In this document: positions 7,388-13,098 of the stretch, piece after piece | Position numbering within the stretch: position 1 is the first letter of the stretch | Layout: the number at the start of each line of letters is the position of its first letter | Source of the DNA: Planctomycetota bacterium | GTDB lineage: Bacteria; Planctomycetota; Planctomycetia; Planctomycetales; Planctomycetaceae | NCBI GenBank assembly: GCA_003669575.1 | Contig: QWOR01000355.1 | Coordinates: 1-13,098, forward strand | Reading direction: 5' to 3' | Length of the DNA stretch: 13,098 nt | Notes under the pieces: model-generated | What the model saw: only the letters and a program-made list of their open reading frames with translations | Databases searched by the model: none | Told to the model about the DNA's origin: nothing | Made by a program: the position numbers and the translations under genes

Positions 7388-7448
7388 GCCCTCTCCCCCA
7401 CAACCAAGTTCGTGGAGTATTCCGTGCCCTCAGTGCGGGAGAGGGGGC
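7388..7448. repeat. REP-like inverted repeat
   Basis: CCCTCTCCC (7389-7397) is the exact reverse complement of GGGAGAGGG (7437-7445), and the flanking G and C extend it by wobble or complementary bases. It sits in the common context CCTCACCCCGGCCCTCTCCC, which I recognise as a type of REP-like intergenic repeat found in many high-G+C genomes. The arms are about 40 bases apart, with a smaller CCAC/GTGG pair in between. Confidence 0.6.
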
Positions 7449-7607
7449 AAAGCTGGTGTTCATTCAAAGGTTACCCCCACTCCTCCGCTTCCCTTCGTTG
7501 CCTTGCTTAACTTTTGTTCCCCCCTCCGATCTGTGATACTCATTTGTGAGATCTATTCCTCAACTCGCAAGACGCCGCCATCACCCCTTGGACTGCAACC
7601 GGCTCTC

Positions 7608-7637
7608 CTCTCCGTGCCTCTGTGTCTCCGTGGTTCA
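7608..7637. repeat. Dispersed CTCTGTG/CTCCGTGG repeat unit
   Basis: The stretch from CTCTCCGTGC through TCTCCGTGGTTCA matches, in reverse complement, the ACCACGGAGACACAGAGG type of short intergenic repeat. From general knowledge this sequence recurs in unrelated bacterial genomes, including planctomycetes. It lies about 35 bases before the signal-peptide start at 7672. A longer open frame running through it from 7546 is not coding. Confidence 0.55.
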
Positions 7638-7671
7638 CCCTCCCCGCCACACCCTCCTACCGGACGCCCTC

Positions 7672-9054
7672 ATGACTCGCAGAACGTTACTCCTCGTCGC
7701 TCTCTGCTCCGTATGCCTGTCATTGATGGCACCGGGGGCGTACTCCGCCGATCCAACCAGCGGCATCAAGATCGCAACGTTTGACGTCGACGCCACGCCG
7801 CCGGTCGGAGCGATGATGGCTTATAACCCGGTGCGTCGCGTCGATGAATTGACGCTCCGTTGCCGGGGGATCGTGCTGATCGGGGCGGGCGAGCCGATCG
7901 TGCTGTGCGCCATCGACTGGATCGGCCTCTACAACGAGGGGCACGACGCCTTTCGCGAGACTCTCGCCACAGCTGTGGGCACGACTCCGCAGCGGGTGTC
8001 AGTCCACTGCCTGCACCAGCACGATGCCCCGGCGTGTGACTTCTCGGCCGAGCGACTACTGGTCGAGGCCGGCCACCAGAACATCGGCCGTTACGAAAGT
8101 GCCTTCGCCCGTGAGCTGCTCCAGCGTCTCTCCACAGCGGTGAAAGCTACAATCCCAACTGCCCGACCAATTACGCATTACGGATTCGGAGCTGCTGAAG
8201 TCGAGGGCGTCGCGTCGAACCGCCGTATCCTCGGTCCCGATGGCAAGGTCCGCGTCACCCGTTTCACAGCCACTGCTGACCCAGCTGTACGGGCCGAGCC
8301 GGTCGGGACGATTGACCCGGTGGTCTCGCTGCTGAGCTTCTGGGACGGTGACCAGCCGGTGGCGTGCCTGACGTACTATGCCTGCCATCCGCAAAGCTAT
8401 TACCGCACCGGCATCCCCAGCCCCGATTTTCCCGGCATTGCCCGGTTCATCCGGGGCCAGGAGTTGAACGAGACGCTGCATGTGCACTTCAACGGGGCGG
8501 GTGGCAACATCGGTGCGGGCAAGTACAACGATGGAGCCCACAAGAACCGGCTGATCCTCGCGACGCGTCTGGCCGATGGGATGCAGCGGGCGTTCGAGAA
8601 CACAACGAAGGCCCCGCTCACCGCCTCAGATGTCGCGTGGCAGACTGAGCCGGTTTCGCTGCCACTTGCCAAATACCTCGACAAGGACAAGCTGACCGAG
8701 CAGGTCAAGAACTTTAACGTCAACCAGAATTTCGGAGCCCCCGAGGAGCTGGCGTTCGTGCAGCGGACGCTCTCCGGCCGCAAGATCGACCTCGGGTGCC
8801 TGAGCATTGGAGATGTCCGCGTGGTCCATATGCCGGGCGAACTCTTTATCGAGTATCAGCTGGCGGCCAAGGCAATGCGTCCCGACCTGAAGGTGATGAT
8901 GGCCGCGTACGGCGACAACGGACCTGGCTACATCGGCACCGAGATCTCATATACCCAGGGCGGCTACGAAGTCGAACCCCGCTCGTCTCTCACTGCCCCC
9001 GAAGTGGAAACTGTCCTGATGAACGGGATGAAGAAGCTGCTGGGAGCGAAGTAG
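7672..9054 (+). CDS. Secreted neutral-ceramidase-like protein
   Basis: The protein has 460 residues. ATG 7672 was chosen because it opens a clear signal peptide (MTRRTLLLVALCSVC, then cleavage near AYSA-DP). The open frame extends 42 codons further up but only through repeat DNA. The first half resembles the N-terminal domain of neutral/alkaline non-lysosomal ceramidases: FDVDATPPVG at 37-46 corresponds to the family D-I-TPP-G start, RCRGIVLIGAGEPIVLCAIDWIGL to the A-R-A-vl strand with the conserved Asp, and H115-Q-H117-D-A-P to the THTHSGP zinc site. Further on, CLTYYACHPQSYY and HVHFNGAGGNIGAGKY fit the later active-site strands. True ceramidases cleave N-acyl-sphingosine, but the natural substrate of planctomycetal members is unknown. 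It lies alone on the plus strand and ends exactly at the arsA stop codon. Confidence 0.65.
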   Translation: MTRRTLLLVALCSVCLSLMAPGAYSADPTSGIKIATFDVDATPPVGAMMAYNPVRRVDELTLRCRGIVLIGAGEPIVLCAIDWIGLYNEGHDAFRETLATAVGTTPQRVSVHCLHQHDAPACDFSAERLLVEAGHQNIGRYESAFARELLQRLSTAVKATIPTARPITHYGFGAAEVEGVASNRRILGPDGKVRVTRFTATADPAVRAEPVGTIDPVVSLLSFWDGDQPVACLTYYACHPQSYYRTGIPSPDFPGIARFIRGQELNETLHVHFNGAGGNIGAGKYNDGAHKNRLILATRLADGMQRAFENTTKAPLTASDVAWQTEPVSLPLAKYLDKDKLTEQVKNFNVNQNFGAPEELAFVQRTLSGRKIDLGCLSIGDVRVVHMPGELFIEYQLAAKAMRPDLKVMMAAYGDNGPGYIGTEISYTQGGYEVEPRSSLTAPEVETVLMNGMKKLLGAK

Positions 9055-10827
9055 TCACGAATCGATCAGTTCAACGACACTTCGCAACCCCTCATGTCCG
9101 ACCGGCGGTTCGATTTTCCACGGGATCATCACAGCTCGGTGCGACTGCTCGACGACCACTTCCCGGATGAACTTGGCCTCATGGTTTTGTCGACTGCGAA
9201 GCAGTGGGTCGGTGACGGTCAGCGGTGACAGACACTGATTGATCACCCACGCATAGGGTTCGATCTGGGCACGGCGCAGATCACGTTGCAGCTGGGCCGC
9301 CTCATGAACTGGAGTCGCTTCCGGCAGAGTGACGATCAGCACGCGGGAATAGTTCGGGTCTCGCAGCCGTGGCAGCAGCTGGACCACCGCTTCGGGCATC
9401 TCGTTCGACTGTCGAACCACTTCGCGGTGATAAGCGAGTGCCGCATCGAGCAGCAGAATCGTATGCCCTGTGGGGGCGGTATCGAGAACGACAAAGCGGT
9501 CGGTCCCCTCGGCCACTGCGGCGGCGAACGCCCGGAACACTGCAATCTCTTCGGTACAAGGCGAACGCAGGTCTTCGGCCAGCAACTCTCGCCCCTGGGG
9601 ATCGAGCCCAGCTCCCGCTGTTTGCTGAACCTCAGCTGAGTATTTCGCTGTTTCCGCCACGGGATCGATCCGACTGACCGTCAGATGCGGAATCGACTCA
9701 TTCGCGACCATCGCCGCGATGTGAGCTGCCGGATCGGTGGTCGACAAGTGCACGCGATGGCCCCGGTCCGCCAGTGCCACGGCGACCGCAGCTGCGACCG
9801 TAGTCTTCCCCACGCCCCCCTTACCCATCGCCAGAATGACTCCGTGTCCGGGAGCGGCCAGATCATCGATGAGAGTTCCCAGTGGCAGCGGCAGTTCAAA
9901 GTCGGCGATCGGAGGAGAGTCTGGCTCGGCGACTGGACTCCTGGCGGATGGGACACCCAGAACGCGAAGGGACTCGATCCCCAAAACTCCATTGGCCGTG
10001 AGCGGGATCAGGCTGCGTGGCAGATCGTGCAGGACACCGGGGATCGCAGCCAGTGCTGCCTCGCCGCGCTTCTGCATCGCGACCGCGAGCGGGTCTGACG
10101 CATCGCTGGCCTGGAACACGCCGTTGACGACCAGGTGCTGGTTCTGCACGCCCAGAGCGGCAAGCTCACCACTCGTGCGGGCTGCCTCGCGGAAGGCGGT
10201 GACCTCGGGGCGCGTGACGAGGATCAGAGTTGTGACTGCAGGATCACTCAACGCTCGTACCGTGTCCTGATACAACGCCTGCTGCGGTTGCAGCCCCGCC
10301 AGCGGTCCCAGGCAGGATGTCCCGGTGGTATTCGACTGCATGAACCCCGACCACGCCGACGGCAGTGTCAGCAGCCGCAGCGTGTGCCCGGTAGGAGCTG
10401 TGTCGAAGATCACATGATCGAACTCGGCGGTCGCGGTGGCGTCACCCAGCAGCCGGGAGAACTCGTCGAATGCCGCGATCTCCAGCGTGCACGAACCAGA
10501 GAACTGTTCCTCCATGCTGGCAATCGCCGAGGCGGGAAGCAGCTTGCGATACGGCCCGACCATGCGTTCCCGATACTCAGCTGCGGACTTCTCCGGGTCG
10601 AGGTTCATGGCTGAAAGGCCGGGTACAGCTGTGATCGAAGTGGGATGATTGCCGAGTGGAGTTCCGAGTACCTCATCCAGATTGGACGCCGGGTCGGTCG
10701 ACACGAGCAACACTTTCTTCCCCGCATCGGCCAGTCGCACAGCTGCGGCACAGGCGAGCGATGTCTTGCCCACGCCCCCCTTGCCGGTGAAGAACAGGTT
10801 GCGAGTCGGGTGTTCGAGAAACTGCAT
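9055..10827 (-). CDS. arsA: Arsenite-pump-driving ATPase ArsA
   Basis: ArsA is the cytosolic ATPase that energises the arsenite/antimonite permease. The 590-residue length is close to the 583 of plasmid R773 ArsA. It has two homologous halves. In A1 the P-loop GKGGVGKTS is at 15-23 and DTAPTGHT at 142-149; in A2 GKGGVGKTT is at 335-343 and DTAPTGHT at 449-456. The linker is about 285-318. The three metalloid-binding cysteines are present: C113 (GSCTLEIAAFDEF), C172 (TSCLGPLAGL) and C424 (SPCTEEIAVF), equivalent to R773 C113, C172 and C422. Starting at the ATG at 10827 reproduces the R773 numbering. The frame stays open upstream to the arsD stop, but GGGG sits about 8 bases before this ATG. 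It is the last gene of arsRDA, 48 bases after arsD, and its stop abuts the convergent ceramidase-like gene. Confidence 0.93.
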   Translation of the reverse strand: MQFLEHPTRNLFFTGKGGVGKTSLACAAAVRLADAGKKVLLVSTDPASNLDEVLGTPLGNHPTSITAVPGLSAMNLDPEKSAAEYRERMVGPYRKLLPASAIASMEEQFSGSCTLEIAAFDEFSRLLGDATATAEFDHVIFDTAPTGHTLRLLTLPSAWSGFMQSNTTGTSCLGPLAGLQPQQALYQDTVRALSDPAVTTLILVTRPEVTAFREAARTSGELAALGVQNQHLVVNGVFQASDASDPLAVAMQKRGEAALAAIPGVLHDLPRSLIPLTANGVLGIESLRVLGVPSARSPVAEPDSPPIADFELPLPLGTLIDDLAAPGHGVILAMGKGGVGKTTVAAAVAVALADRGHRVHLSTTDPAAHIAAMVANESIPHLTVSRIDPVAETAKYSAEVQQTAGAGLDPQGRELLAEDLRSPCTEEIAVFRAFAAAVAEGTDRFVVLDTAPTGHTILLLDAALAYHREVVRQSNEMPEAVVQLLPRLRDPNYSRVLIVTLPEATPVHEAAQLQRDLRRAQIEPYAWVINQCLSPLTVTDPLLRSRQNHEAKFIREVVVEQSHRAVMIPWKIEPPVGHEGLRSVVELIDS

Positions 10828-10875
10828 GTCATGACCCCGTGACGGAATGGAGGCAACCACGAACGTGATCGCCAA

Positions 10876-11250
10876 TCAGCAGCAGCCAGGCGTTCCACTG
10901 CAGCATCCACCATCCGCCGGGACGACTGGAAGCAACTCGGGGGCAGCTCCTGTGCCGAGCCACATGGTCAACAATTCGCGTGACGGGTACCCGCGTCGGC
11001 TCACGATATGACCGTTCACAATGATCAACGGCAGGCAGTCGGCCCCCTCTTTTTCGAGCGTCTGCTGCACGAGCGGGTTCTGGACGAACTCCATCGGCTG
11101 CTGCGACAGGTTGAATCGCTCGACCTGATGCCCCTGGGACTTGACCCAGTCGAGATCCGCCGCGAATCGCGGCAGCACCGGATCGACAGCCGGCCCACAA
11201 ATCCCGGTCGAGCAGCACATGGGTTTGTCGTACACTTGAATCGTTTTCAT
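10876..11250 (-). CDS. arsD: Arsenic metallochaperone ArsD
   Basis: ArsD binds As(III) or Sb(III) and passes it to ArsA; it also has weak repressor activity on ars promoters. This protein has 124 residues from the ATG at 11250. That start gives MKTIQVYDKPMCCSTGICG, placing the essential cysteines at 12, 13 and 18, exactly as in E. coli R773 ArsD. A second ATG two codons upstream (11256) touches the ribosome binding site and is less likely. The body matches the family closely (ERFNLSQQPMEFVQNPLV, GADCLPLIIVNG, YPSRELLTMWLG). Two C-terminal vicinal cysteine pairs (GGCCSGTPGCC) are retained. It lies between arsR, 118 bases upstream, and arsA, 48 bases downstream. Confidence 0.95.
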   Translation of the reverse strand: MKTIQVYDKPMCCSTGICGPAVDPVLPRFAADLDWVKSQGHQVERFNLSQQPMEFVQNPLVQQTLEKEGADCLPLIIVNGHIVSRRGYPSRELLTMWLGTGAAPELLPVVPADGGCCSGTPGCC

Positions 11251-11256
11251 GGTCAT

Positions 11257-11260
11257 TCCT
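11257..11260 (-). promoter_or_regulatory. arsD ribosome binding site that fixes the start
   Basis: On the minus strand AGGA (11257-11260) is 6 bases before ATG 11250 but directly abuts the ATG at 11256. The spacing selects 11250. Confidence 0.6.
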
Positions 11261-11308
11261 GGTATGAAGCGACGACCGGAGAGGCCGCCAGCTGTGATGT
11301 TTGTGGGT

Positions 11309-11352
11309 GATCGTTGCCTGCCCTACGAATCGTGGTTCGTCGAAGAACGATC
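11309..11352. other. Nested inverted repeat between arsR and arsD
   Basis: GATCGTT (11309-11315) is the exact reverse complement of AACGATC (11346-11352). Inside it, ACGAA (11325-11329) pairs with TTCGT (11336-11340) around a 6-base loop. It lies in the 118-base spacer between arsR and arsD, with no T-run. Possible roles are RNA processing that separates arsR from arsDA messages, or a second regulatory site. The core ATCGT/ACGAT is shared with the ars operator upstream of arsR. Confidence 0.4.
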
Positions 11353-11368
11353 TGTGCAGGCCAAACAG

Positions 11369-11698
11369 TTATAACTTCGAGATGAGCGACTTCAGCTCCT
11401 GAAGTGCGTCGGGGTTGATGCAGTAGCAGACCTTGGGGCCATCCACTTCACCCTGAATCAGTCCCGACTCTTTCAAGATCTTCAGGTGCTGTGACACTGT
11501 CGATTGAGCCAGTGACATGCTGTCCACAATCTCGCCGCAGACGCAGGCCTTGCGATGGGCCAGCAGATGCACGATCCGTACCCGGGCCGGATGAGCCACC
11601 GCCCACGCCAGCTGCGCTGTCCGCTCCGCCAGCGCATCCGAAGGCAGCGCCACCGGCCCCTCGTCACAGCATTCTGGTTTGGTTTTTCGAGTGGCCAT
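11369..11698 (-). CDS. arsR: ArsR/SmtB-family arsenic-responsive repressor
   Basis: A winged-helix repressor of 109 residues that leaves its operator when As(III) or Sb(III) binds. The helix-turn-helix spans about 55-80 (GEIVDSMSLAQSTVSQHLKILKESGLI). The metal motif ACVCGE puts C52 and C54 at the start of the alpha-3 helix, the position of C32/C34 in E. coli ArsR. Extra cysteines are C10-C11 at the N-terminus (KPECCDEG) and C91/C93 in the wing exit (KVCYCIN). The N-terminal pair plus the alpha-3 pair resemble the two-part site of CadC-type sensors. Start ATG 11698 has GAGG 5 bases upstream. It is the first gene of arsRDA and is preceded by a matching operator. Confidence 0.92.
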   Translation of the reverse strand: MATRKTKPECCDEGPVALPSDALAERTAQLAWAVAHPARVRIVHLLAHRKACVCGEIVDSMSLAQSTVSQHLKILKESGLIQGEVDGPKVCYCINPDALQELKSLISKL

Positions 11699-11707
11699 GT
11701 GTTCCTC

Positions 11708-11736
11708 AATATCGTCAATCTACGATAGACGATATT
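11708..11736 (-). promoter_or_regulatory. ArsR operator
   Basis: AATATCGTC (11708-11716) and GACGATATT (11728-11736) are perfect 9-base inverted repeats separated by 11 bases. An inner ATCGT/ACGAT pair lies at 11711-11715 and 11722-11726. The size and position, 10 bases upstream of the arsR start and overlapping the predicted -10, are as expected for an ArsR-family operator. Confidence 0.75.
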
Positions 11737-11749
11737 TGTGGCGTGGCAA
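11722..11749 (-). promoter_or_regulatory. Candidate arsRDA promoter
   Basis: On the minus strand TTGCCA (11744-11749, 5 of 6 matches to the -35) is followed after 16 bases by TATCGT (11722-11727, 4 of 6 matches to the -10). The -10 and spacer lie within the operator, so bound ArsR would block RNA polymerase. Confidence 0.45.
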
Positions 11750-11836
11750 GAGGTGAAGCAGGTGTCGATCTCGTAATGATCAAAATCGCCAAACGGTCGA
11801 TTGTGTGGGAATCGCCTCAGGTGGCAATGTCTAGCA

Positions 11837-12035
11837 GGGTAGCACCGGTTGACTCGCGTTGGAGTCTACCGGTGTGCGTCAGCACCAGAGGCATTTGTGA
11901 TACGAGCCCACTTCGTTATAGACTCTTGTGCTCAGGCACACAGGTAGGCCGCAAAGCCGCCCAACCGGTGCCACCTGGGGGCTCTTAACTCACGCGTTGG
12001 TCGCTTTTGGCGGCACGCTGCCAAAAGGGTAGCAC
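11837..12035. repeat. Palindromic repeat cluster overlapping a gene end
   Basis: Several inverted repeats are nested here. The outer arms are GGTAGCACCGGTT (11838-11850) and AACCGGTGCCACC (11963-11975), 12 of 13 complementary. The first arm can alternatively pair locally: CACCGGT-T-GACTC (11843-11855) with GAGTC-T-ACCGGTG (11862-11874). A further stem joins 11872-11890 and 11923-11941 (16 of 19), with a smaller TACGA/TCGTTA stem inside. To the right, CTTTTGGC (12004-12011) and GCCAAAAG (12020-12027) form a perfect stem inside the protease gene. GGGTAGCAC occurs at both ends (11837-11845, 12027-12035), and ACTC(A)CGCGTTGG occurs at 11852-11862 and 11988-12000. It encodes no protein of its own that I can support. 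Confidence 0.65.
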
Positions 12036-12875
12036 TACGTTACCGCGCTTTATCGCCTTGATCAGCACAATGACGCCTGCCGTCGTGCAGAGCAGGCAGG
12101 CGATCAGCGAAGATTCAAGTCCGAAGCTGCCGCCCGTCAACAGATCGGGGCCCTCGATCATGGGCTTGACGAGGCCCGGATCGCTGTCGCCTCCGGATAC
12201 GACACCCGAAAAGATGCCCGACTGGGTGTAGTTCCATGAGATGTGAAATCCGATGCCCAGCCACAGGCGGCGGGTCAGCATGAAGGCTGCGGCAAGCAGC
12301 AAACCGGCCTCGACGCTGATGAGCAGCGCGCCCAGCAGCGTGGCCTTGGGGTTGAGCAGGTGGAGGAACCCGAACACGAATGACGACACGATGATCGAGA
12401 CCCAGCTCCCGAACATCTCCTCGACGATACGGAATAGGGCACCGCGGAAGACAAGCTCCTCGAGGAACCCCGAGCTCAGCGCCATTGCGACGGCCGGCAG
12501 CATGAAGGATGCCGGATTCAGCCCCTCGATCCGATAGATGCCGAGCAACATCAGGATCAGCACGCAGGCAGTGTAGAGTACGGAGCCCACGAGCAGGCCA
12601 ATACCGAGATCGCGTCCGAGCGGCGCCAGAGCCAGCTCGCTGACCGGACGGCGTTCGACGAAGTGCACGAAGGCGGCATAGATGGCGAGGCCGACTATCG
12701 CCATGCCGACAGCGGTAAGAATGGACAAAAGCGGCGTCTTTGCAGCGCTGGCGACGTAGCCGCTGCTTACGCCCATGACCAGAAACAGGATCCCGCCCAG
12801 CAGCACTAGTCGTACGGGTGCCGACTGCATGATCCGCAGGAGCGCAGACGGTGCGGTGCCGGTCAGTTCGTTCAT
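11985..12875 (-). CDS. CPBP-family intramembrane metalloprotease
   Basis: A 296-residue multi-pass membrane protein of the CPBP (CAAX protease and bacteriocin-processing, also called Abi) family. Hydrophobic segments lie near 20-45, 48-72, 90-113, 122-137, 157-172, 180-200, 205-220 and 246-268. The catalytic motifs are in order: E139-E140-LVF-R144-G, then F168-GFL-H172, then H211-ISW-N215. In bacteria such proteins are linked to bacteriocin self-immunity or prenyl-protein-like processing, but most have no known substrate and none is suggested here. Start ATG 12875 has GGAG 8 bases upstream. The last 16-17 codons (VLPFWQRAAKSDQRVS) lie in the palindromic repeat cluster, so the natural C-terminus may have been altered. 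It is upstream of the ars operon on the same strand but separated by repeats and a dedicated ars promoter. Confidence 0.85.
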   Translation of the reverse strand: MNELTGTAPSALLRIMQSAPVRLVLLGGILFLVMGVSSGYVASAAKTPLLSILTAVGMAIVGLAIYAAFVHFVERRPVSELALAPLGRDLGIGLLVGSVLYTACVLILMLLGIYRIEGLNPASFMLPAVAMALSSGFLEELVFRGALFRIVEEMFGSWVSIIVSSFVFGFLHLLNPKATLLGALLISVEAGLLLAAAFMLTRRLWLGIGFHISWNYTQSGIFSGVVSGGDSDPGLVKPMIEGPDLLTGGSFGLESSLIACLLCTTAGVIVLIKAIKRGNVVLPFWQRAAKSDQRVS

Positions 12876-13029
12876 GTCACGGTCTCCAGCTGTTGTCGGT
12901 GGGGTTAAGGCGACGAATCCTCATAATATCTGCCCGCTGGGCGCTCATTTTCCTCGTGCCCAAGCTCCGCAGGATTTTGCGCCATGTGACGAAACCTGTT
13001 GCGCCAGGTGGAATTGCGGATCAGAATAT

Positions 13030-13055
13030 CTCCTTTCGTAAGTCTTGCGAAGGAG
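13030..13055 (+). promoter_or_regulatory. Hairpin covering a ribosome binding site
   Basis: CTCCTT-t-CG (13030-13038) pairs with CGAAGGAG (13048-13055), eight pairs with one bulged T and a 9-base loop. The right arm contains most of the AAGGAGG (13050-13056) that serves the start codon at 13065. When folded, the hairpin would hide the ribosome binding site. The 189-base gap 12876-13064 otherwise shows no gene; TTGCGCCA occurs twice (around 12976 and 13000). Confidence 0.5.
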
Positions 13056-13064
13056 GTGTTTGTG

Positions 13065-13098
13065 ATGGAGGTCGTCATTTGGAACTCTGTACTTGCTG
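13065..13098 (+). CDS. Start of an unidentified gene, cut by the window edge
   Basis: ATG 13065 lies 8 bases after AAGGAGG, the best ribosome binding site in the window. The 11 visible codons read MEVVIWNSVLA with no stop before the edge. An in-frame GTG directly precedes the ATG and is an alternative start. Too little is visible to name a function. Confidence 0.5.
   Translation, partial: MEVVIWNSVLA

Larger units (their letters stand above)
7262..7671. other. 410-base gene-free, repeat-bearing spacer
   Basis: Short overlapping frames exist here but have no supported start, no recognisable protein and a biased composition imposed by repeats. The stretch holds a hairpin at 7273-7296, a REP-like inverted repeat at 7388-7448 and a dispersed repeat at 7608-7637, each listed separately. 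The promoter of the ceramidase-like gene must lie in here, but I cannot point to it. Confidence 0.6.

Noticed and set aside
7546..7671. 42-codon N-terminal extension of the ceramidase-like gene
   Set aside because: It reads through a dispersed repeat and would place the signal peptide internally.
10828..10875. 16-codon N-terminal extension of ArsA
   Set aside because: The frame is open up to the arsD stop, but only the ATG at 10827 gives the canonical start and the R773 residue numbering.

Overview
The window looks like chromosomal DNA from a member of the Planctomycetes. This is inferred from gene content and style: a secreted ThuA-like protein with a signal peptide, a secreted YncE-type beta-propeller fused to a phosphoesterase, a ceramidase-like secreted protein, a cysteinyl-tRNA synthetase with an unusual insert, and wide intergenic spacers holding palindromic repeats. 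G+C is fairly high and long open frames run antisense to most real genes. No ribosomal RNA, tRNA, CRISPR array, transposase or phage gene was seen.

Layout from left to right. (1) The last 38 codons of an unidentified plus-strand gene face a minus-strand ThuA-like gene. (2) A plus-strand housekeeping block follows: greA, preceded by a candidate promoter and a strong intrinsic terminator in its leader, then cysS, closed by a hairpin terminator. (3) A 901-residue secreted propeller-phosphoesterase follows and is itself closed by a strong terminator. (4) Next is a small AT-richer gene of unknown function, then about 410 bases without a gene that hold a REP-like inverted repeat and a widespread dispersed repeat. 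(5) A secreted ceramidase-like gene ends exactly where the convergent arsA ends. (6) A minus-strand arsenic operon, arsR-arsD-arsA, has its own operator and promoter. (7) A dense palindromic repeat cluster runs into the 3' end of a CPBP-family membrane protease gene. (8) At the right edge a new plus-strand gene begins behind a very strong ribosome binding site that is partly folded into a hairpin.

How the genes work together. The only clear pathway unit is arsRDA: ArsR senses arsenite or antimonite and represses the operon, ArsD hands the metalloid to ArsA, and ArsA should drive a membrane permease. All metal-binding cysteines of ArsD and ArsA are intact, but no arsB or acr3 permease gene lies in the window, so the partner must be elsewhere or different. 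GreA (transcript cleavage) and CysS (Cys-tRNA) are core functions. The three secreted proteins are probably hydrolytic or carbohydrate/lipid-active, but their substrates cannot be read from the sequence.

Most interesting points: the promoter-plus-terminator arrangement ahead of greA, which parallels the greA leader RNA of E. coli; the loss of the second lysine of the KMSKS loop in CysS next to a 36-residue low-complexity insert; the permease-less arsRDA operon; the palindromic cluster that supplies the C-terminus of the protease gene; and the hairpin over the last ribosome binding site.
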